Below, one piece after another: positions 60,953-64,000 of a DNA stretch of 64,000 nucleotides. A program made the translations under genes and the position numbers. This DNA comes from Arthrobacter sp. Soc17.1.1.1. Its GTDB lineage: Bacteria; Actinomycetota; Actinomycetes; Actinomycetales; Micrococcaceae. The DNA lies in NCBI RefSeq assembly GCF_036867195.1, contig NZ_JBAJII010000002.1, positions 1 through 64,000 on the forward strand, read 5' to 3'. Below the pieces are notes generated by a model, which worked only from the letters and a program-made list of their open reading frames with translations, had not been told where the DNA came from and made no database searches. Position 1 is the first letter of the stretch; each line of letters starts with the position of its first letter.

Positions 60953-61612
60953 CTACCTCGTCTCCTGATTGGCCCAGATGCTCAAGAGCTCCCGGGCAAC
61001 GTCCTTGTAGTCCGCGCCGGCCTTTTCGGCCGCCCGCGTCTTGTCATAAGTAGTCACGACCTGACCGGTAAGCGGTGCACGCTCGTGCACCTTGTAGGAC
61101 CGCACATACGACTTGCAGACCTTCAGGCCAGCGTCGCGCAGCTCGTCCTGGGCGTCCGTGGCATCGACCAGGGACCTCGAGTCGACCTTCGTGATGACGA
61201 CCCGGTAGTCCACTCCCCCGGGCTCGACAATGCTGTTGAACGTGTTGACCAGAGGCAGCATGGCCAGTGCCGTTGGCTCGGTCGGCAGGATCACGAAGTC
61301 CGAATTGGCCACGACGGCCTTCAGAACCGCCATGTTCTCCAGGTTTCCGGGAGTATCGACGAAGATCGTGTCGTAATCCGCACCGCGTAGCTGAGCGAGG
61401 ACCTCCACGTCCGTCTCCGCGACGACGTCGAAAGGCAGCCGGCGGTCATCAGGAAGTTCTTCCGCCGTGGTCGCCCACGAGGTGACGGACAGCTGCGGAT
61501 CAACATCCACGACGAGCACGCGTGAGTGCTCGGCGACCACCGACGCCAGGTTCATGACGGTCGTGGACTTACCGGCGCCGCCCTTTTGGTTGATGACAGA
61601 GACAACTCTCAT
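60953..61612 (-). CDS. parA: ParA partition ATPase
   Basis: 219 aa, short type Ib-like ParA without an N-terminal HTH. The deviant Walker A is K10-G-G-A-G-K-S-T17, Walker A' is VLVVDVDPQLS and Walker B is TIFVDTPG. The ATG at 61612 is the normal ParA start (MRVVSVINQKGG); a longer open frame to 61741 reads through the iteron at 61705. With the RHH protein and the adjacent iteron array it forms the plasmid's partition system. Confidence 0.93.
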   Translation of the reverse strand: MRVVSVINQKGGAGKSTTVMNLASVVAEHSRVLVVDVDPQLSVTSWATTAEELPDDRRLPFDVVAETDVEVLAQLRGADYDTIFVDTPGNLENMAVLKAVVANSDFVILPTEPTALAMLPLVNTFNSIVEPGGVDYRVVITKVDSRSLVDATDAQDELRDAGLKVCKSYVRSYKVHERAPLTGQVVTTYDKTRAAEKAGADYKDVARELLSIWANQETR

Positions 61613-61704
61613 GTCGCACGGATCCTTCGCTGCAATGACAAATGGTCCGGCTGCAGTAGGAATCTGCGTGTGCATTAGACGGAGCAGCCACAGGGCCACC
61701 CAAG

Positions 61705-62980
61705 GTACGGAACTTACAGAGTTCCAGCTGTCAGCCGGCAAGCTAACGGACCCAACCTACCAGTGGGCCCCTCCCCCACCCCGGAAGAACCGCCGGTGAG
61801 TTCCGACGTACCGGAGTCTGTAGGTTTGTACTTGCAAAGGAGCGAGGTACCGAACTCCGGAACTACGAGAGTTCCGAAGGATCAAGCTTGCCGCGAGATC
61901 CTACTCGCGCGTGAGCCACAACCGACAGCACGAACTTCCGAAGTTTGGCAGATTGGGAAAACGGTACTCCGGAGCTGGACCAGGCGCTGCACCACCAGAC
62001 TCCCGAGGTTTGTAGGCTGGCGGCCAAGTGTTGCTGAGGGGGCGGGAGCACTGCCGAAACTTCGGAGTTACTGAGTCCGGAACTTTGGAAGGACGGGGCC
62101 TAGTCAACTCGTGGGTGGCTGACTGGCGAGGTGCGGGAGCTTGGACAGCTGAGCTGTAGGCGACTTCACCACTGCCAAACCTCCGAAGTCCGGAAGGACT
62201 GAACTCGGGCGGGGTGGGCTCCCATGGTCCCCTACTTCCGAGGTTTGGGGCTTTCGTCGACGCGTACTCAAGTGTCGAACTGCCGGACTCCGGAAGTTCG
62301 AAAGATCCGAAGCCCGGGCACGCCTGGCCATGGTGGTGATGATCTGCTGAGCGCTGGTGTTCCGCTCGATCGGGTCTGTTGCTGCCCTTGCTTCCGAACT
62401 CCGGAAGTACGGAAGTACGGAAGTACGGAAGTACGGAAGGATCAAGATTCGGAACTTCCCGATTTAGGTGTTTATCGACTGCCAAGTTGAGGTCCGAGGC
62501 GGTTGCTGGTGCACATTGCCGAACCCCCGACGTTCGGAAGCACTGATCCTCGGGACATCCTGACCCTGGTGGTTACGAACGGCCGATGTCTGGTGTCTCG
62601 TGCCGGTACGGGGTCGTGCCGCCGGTTTGGCCGAACTTCCGAAGTCCGGAAGACACGGACTCCGGATTTCTCTGAGTCTGGAGGCTCCGAACTGCCGAGC
62701 TGCGGAAGGCTGCACGGACACAAGAGTTGGACATTGATACTCCCAAACGTCCGAAGTTCGGAAGGACCAGACCCCGGTGCTGCTTGAGCCTGGCTAACCC
62801 CAAATGCGGGGGCCTGGAAGCTCGACTGCGTGCATACATCCGTGCCCGTACTGCCGAACTTCCGGAGTTTAGAAGACAATGCTGTCGGAGGTTACGAACT
62901 GCGGAAGCTCGGGAGTGCCTCCCAGCATCCTTGCTGCCGGTGGCCGTCGGCAGTACCGAACTTCCGAGGTTCGGAGGTGC
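61705..62980. repeat. Array of ~18-20 palindromic iterons upstream of parA
   Basis: Degenerate copies of GAACTTCCGAAGTTCGG recur about every 35-110 bp over 1.3 kb: centres near 61716, 61815, 61860, 61877, 61937, 61967, 62005, 62060, 62080, 62183, 62236, 62290, 62400-62450, 62530, 62640, 62690, 62752, 62863, 62897 and 62963. No gene in this stretch is credible despite long open frames. It is probably the partition centromere and/or iteron-type replication control; the same motif flanks rep. Confidence 0.8.
62403..62434. repeat. Four tandem GGAAGTAC units
   Basis: GGAAGTAC is repeated four times without interruption inside the iteron array, followed by GGAAGG. It probably arose by slippage of one iteron half-site and could vary in number between plasmid copies. 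Confidence 0.9.
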
Positions 62981-63167
62981 GATGGTTCGGCTGCCTCTGA
63001 GTAGATGGACCGGCCGCGTGGGGAGCGTTTGCTCGAAGCGGTGGGGGAGGGACTGGAATGACTCGCTGTGGGGCGGCCTGCGGGCGCTGCGACTTCGCAG
63101 CGGAGCGTCGGCGGTGGCAATGCCGCGAGGTCGTGAGCGGGCGAAGTAGGGCAATCCCGGGTACGAA

Positions 63168-63196
63168 AGAGCCCCGGCGGTTGCGACCGGGGCTCT
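63168..63196 (-). terminator. Hairpin terminator
   Basis: AGAGCCCCGG (63168-63177) and CCGGGGCTCT (63187-63196) with a 9-nt loop; on the minus strand TTTCG follows. It lies 15 nt beyond the small minus-strand ORF at 63211. Confidence 0.65.
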
Positions 63197-63210
63197 GACG
63201 TGCTGGCGGA

Positions 63211-63336
63211 CTACAGGGCCGGCGAAGGCTCTGCCTTGAGCTGCTCGTCGATCATCGCGCGGATCTGCCGCAGGGTCTCTGGGGAGTGGTCCGCGAGCTG
63301 GCGTGCTGCGAACTGGCGCACGTTGTTCTCGCGCAT
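63211..63336 (-). pseudogene. Short minus-strand ORF, probably a decayed gene end
   Basis: 41 codons, MRENNVRQFAARQLADHSPE then TLRQIRAMIDEQLKAEPSPAL, a credible helical protein end with a terminator after it. In the same frame just upstream, R-I-E-S-Q-L-D-L-L is interrupted by a TAG two codons before the ATG, so a longer gene was probably broken. Function not recognised. Confidence 0.4.
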
Positions 63337-63540
63337 CGTCTAAAGCAGGTCGAGCTGGGACTCGATGCGGACCGGTGCGTCCGGACGCCGTCTGCCATGT
63401 AGTCCGCGTTGGAATCTTGGATCCAGTCGGCCAAACGGACGGTACCGAGCGTATAAACATACAGACGACCGGAGCCTTCACAGATGGATGTGCTAGGTGA
63501 GAGCGCTCCTGAGCCAGCTCCGACATGGAGAGGTGAGTCA

Positions 63541-63688
63541 GTGAGGACTCCGGCCCTTGCGCAGTGTTGCATTTGCCACACCACAAGCTTCAGGTGAGGG
63601 ATGGCTCCTGCCCGAGCGCTGGGTATACCGGACGATTACCGTCGAAGTCGGCCGCTACTGCTGCCCCAACCACGCCAACAAAGCCTGA
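63541..63688 (+). other. Possible gene remnant
   Basis: One frame reads EGWLLPERWVYRTITVEVGR then YCCPNHANKA and a stop, with no start codon or ribosome binding site. It looks like the C-terminal end of a small protein with a Cys-Cys motif. Low confidence. Confidence 0.25.
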
Positions 63689-64000
63689 CCAATCCCCGCC
63701 CTGACGAGCCCTCCGTTTTGATGGCCTGCGTGTCAGGATGCCGTGGTGGACAGGAGCTCACCGAATACCCAGTTAAGGTTTCAGGTACTCGCGGCGACCT
63801 CGTCCCTCCAGGACTGATGCTCACACGCAGCTGAGAGGAAACCTGACGTGGGGGAGTGCACCGTCAGGGCCATGAACAAAGCCGCCAGGGTAGTGGCAAT
63901 CGACAGACCAATTCGTAGACGTTCGGGTTGGGTGGTGTGTCGGCGCCACCGAACCTCCAGTGCCAAAACATTCAGGCGCTGATGGCATTCCTTGTCACGA
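63689..64000. other. Right end of window without recognised features
   Basis: No ORF with protein-like character, repeat or hairpin was recognised here. Confidence 0.4.

Noticed and set aside
61705-62980. CRISPR array
   Set aside because: Units are degenerate palindromes with irregular spacing and no cas genes; the spacers are not uniform in length.
62573-63586. 337-aa minus-strand ORF across the iteron field
   Set aside because: Crosses many iterons and a terminator with no protein-like segments; open only because of GC bias.

Overview
The window reads as most of a conjugative plasmid, or an integrated copy of one, from a high-GC actinobacterium of the Micrococcales, most likely an Arthrobacter-like member of the Micrococcaceae. 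The evidence is GC-rich coding with GTG/TTG starts, actinobacterial protein families (SCO6880, DUF4913, DUF6668, DUF6153, F510_1955), an actinobacterial Ssb, and a full set of replication, partition, mobilisation and type IV secretion genes. No rRNA or tRNA was seen. The organism name is inference.

Layout. 0-1.5 kb: extracytoplasmic thiol-redox genes (VKOR, TlpA-like). 1.6-5.5 kb: plasmid housekeeping (NrdH redoxin, Ssb, small unknown proteins, a ParB-C-terminal-like protein) with 8-bp iterons at two sites. 5.8-7.3 kb: an IS110-family element. 7.4-14.9 kb: a copper-resistance cluster, all on the minus strand: CopB-type ATPase, CopZ, Csp-like four-helix Cys-rich protein, two DUF305 proteins, DUF6153 protein, F510_1955-like lipoprotein, with a CsoR-type operator but no csoR. 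15.4-23.1 kb: large ParB-like protein, a coiled-coil protein, a candidate oriT and a 1600-residue MobF relaxase-helicase. 23.1-27.2 kb: cargo island with an OST-HTH (LOTUS) protein plus an unknown partner, a relaxase remnant and a YhcG-type PDDEXK nuclease.

27.4-42.2 kb: a sialic acid and amino-sugar catabolic island. An Opp-type ABC importer (Tat-dependent binding lipoprotein, permease, permease-ATPase fusion, ATPase) is followed on the same strand by nanA, nanK, nanE, an esterase and tatB-tatA-tatC. The divergent side carries a GntR regulator, nagB, nagA and a DUF4862 gene. Together they would import Neu5Ac and convert it through ManNAc, ManNAc-6-P, GlcNAc-6-P and GlcN-6-P to fructose-6-P. 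42.3-55.7 kb: a tightly overlapping minus-strand transfer operon (T4CP, VirB4, SCO6880, VirB6-like and accessory proteins). A divergent XRE-like regulator, a 7-TM protein and a small HTH protein follow at 55.9-57.7 kb. 58-63 kb: replication and partition: a prim-pol-like Rep, an RHH-type ParB, ParA and about 1.3 kb of palindromic iterons. 63-64 kb: decayed, mostly non-coding DNA.

The most unusual items are three diverged copies of a ~330-360-nt non-coding element (1711-2069, 5511-5840, 14985-15306) that share ordered conserved blocks; a nan operon that appears to carry its own Tat translocase beside a Tat-dependent binding protein; the OST-HTH two-gene cargo; and the long iteron field upstream of parA.
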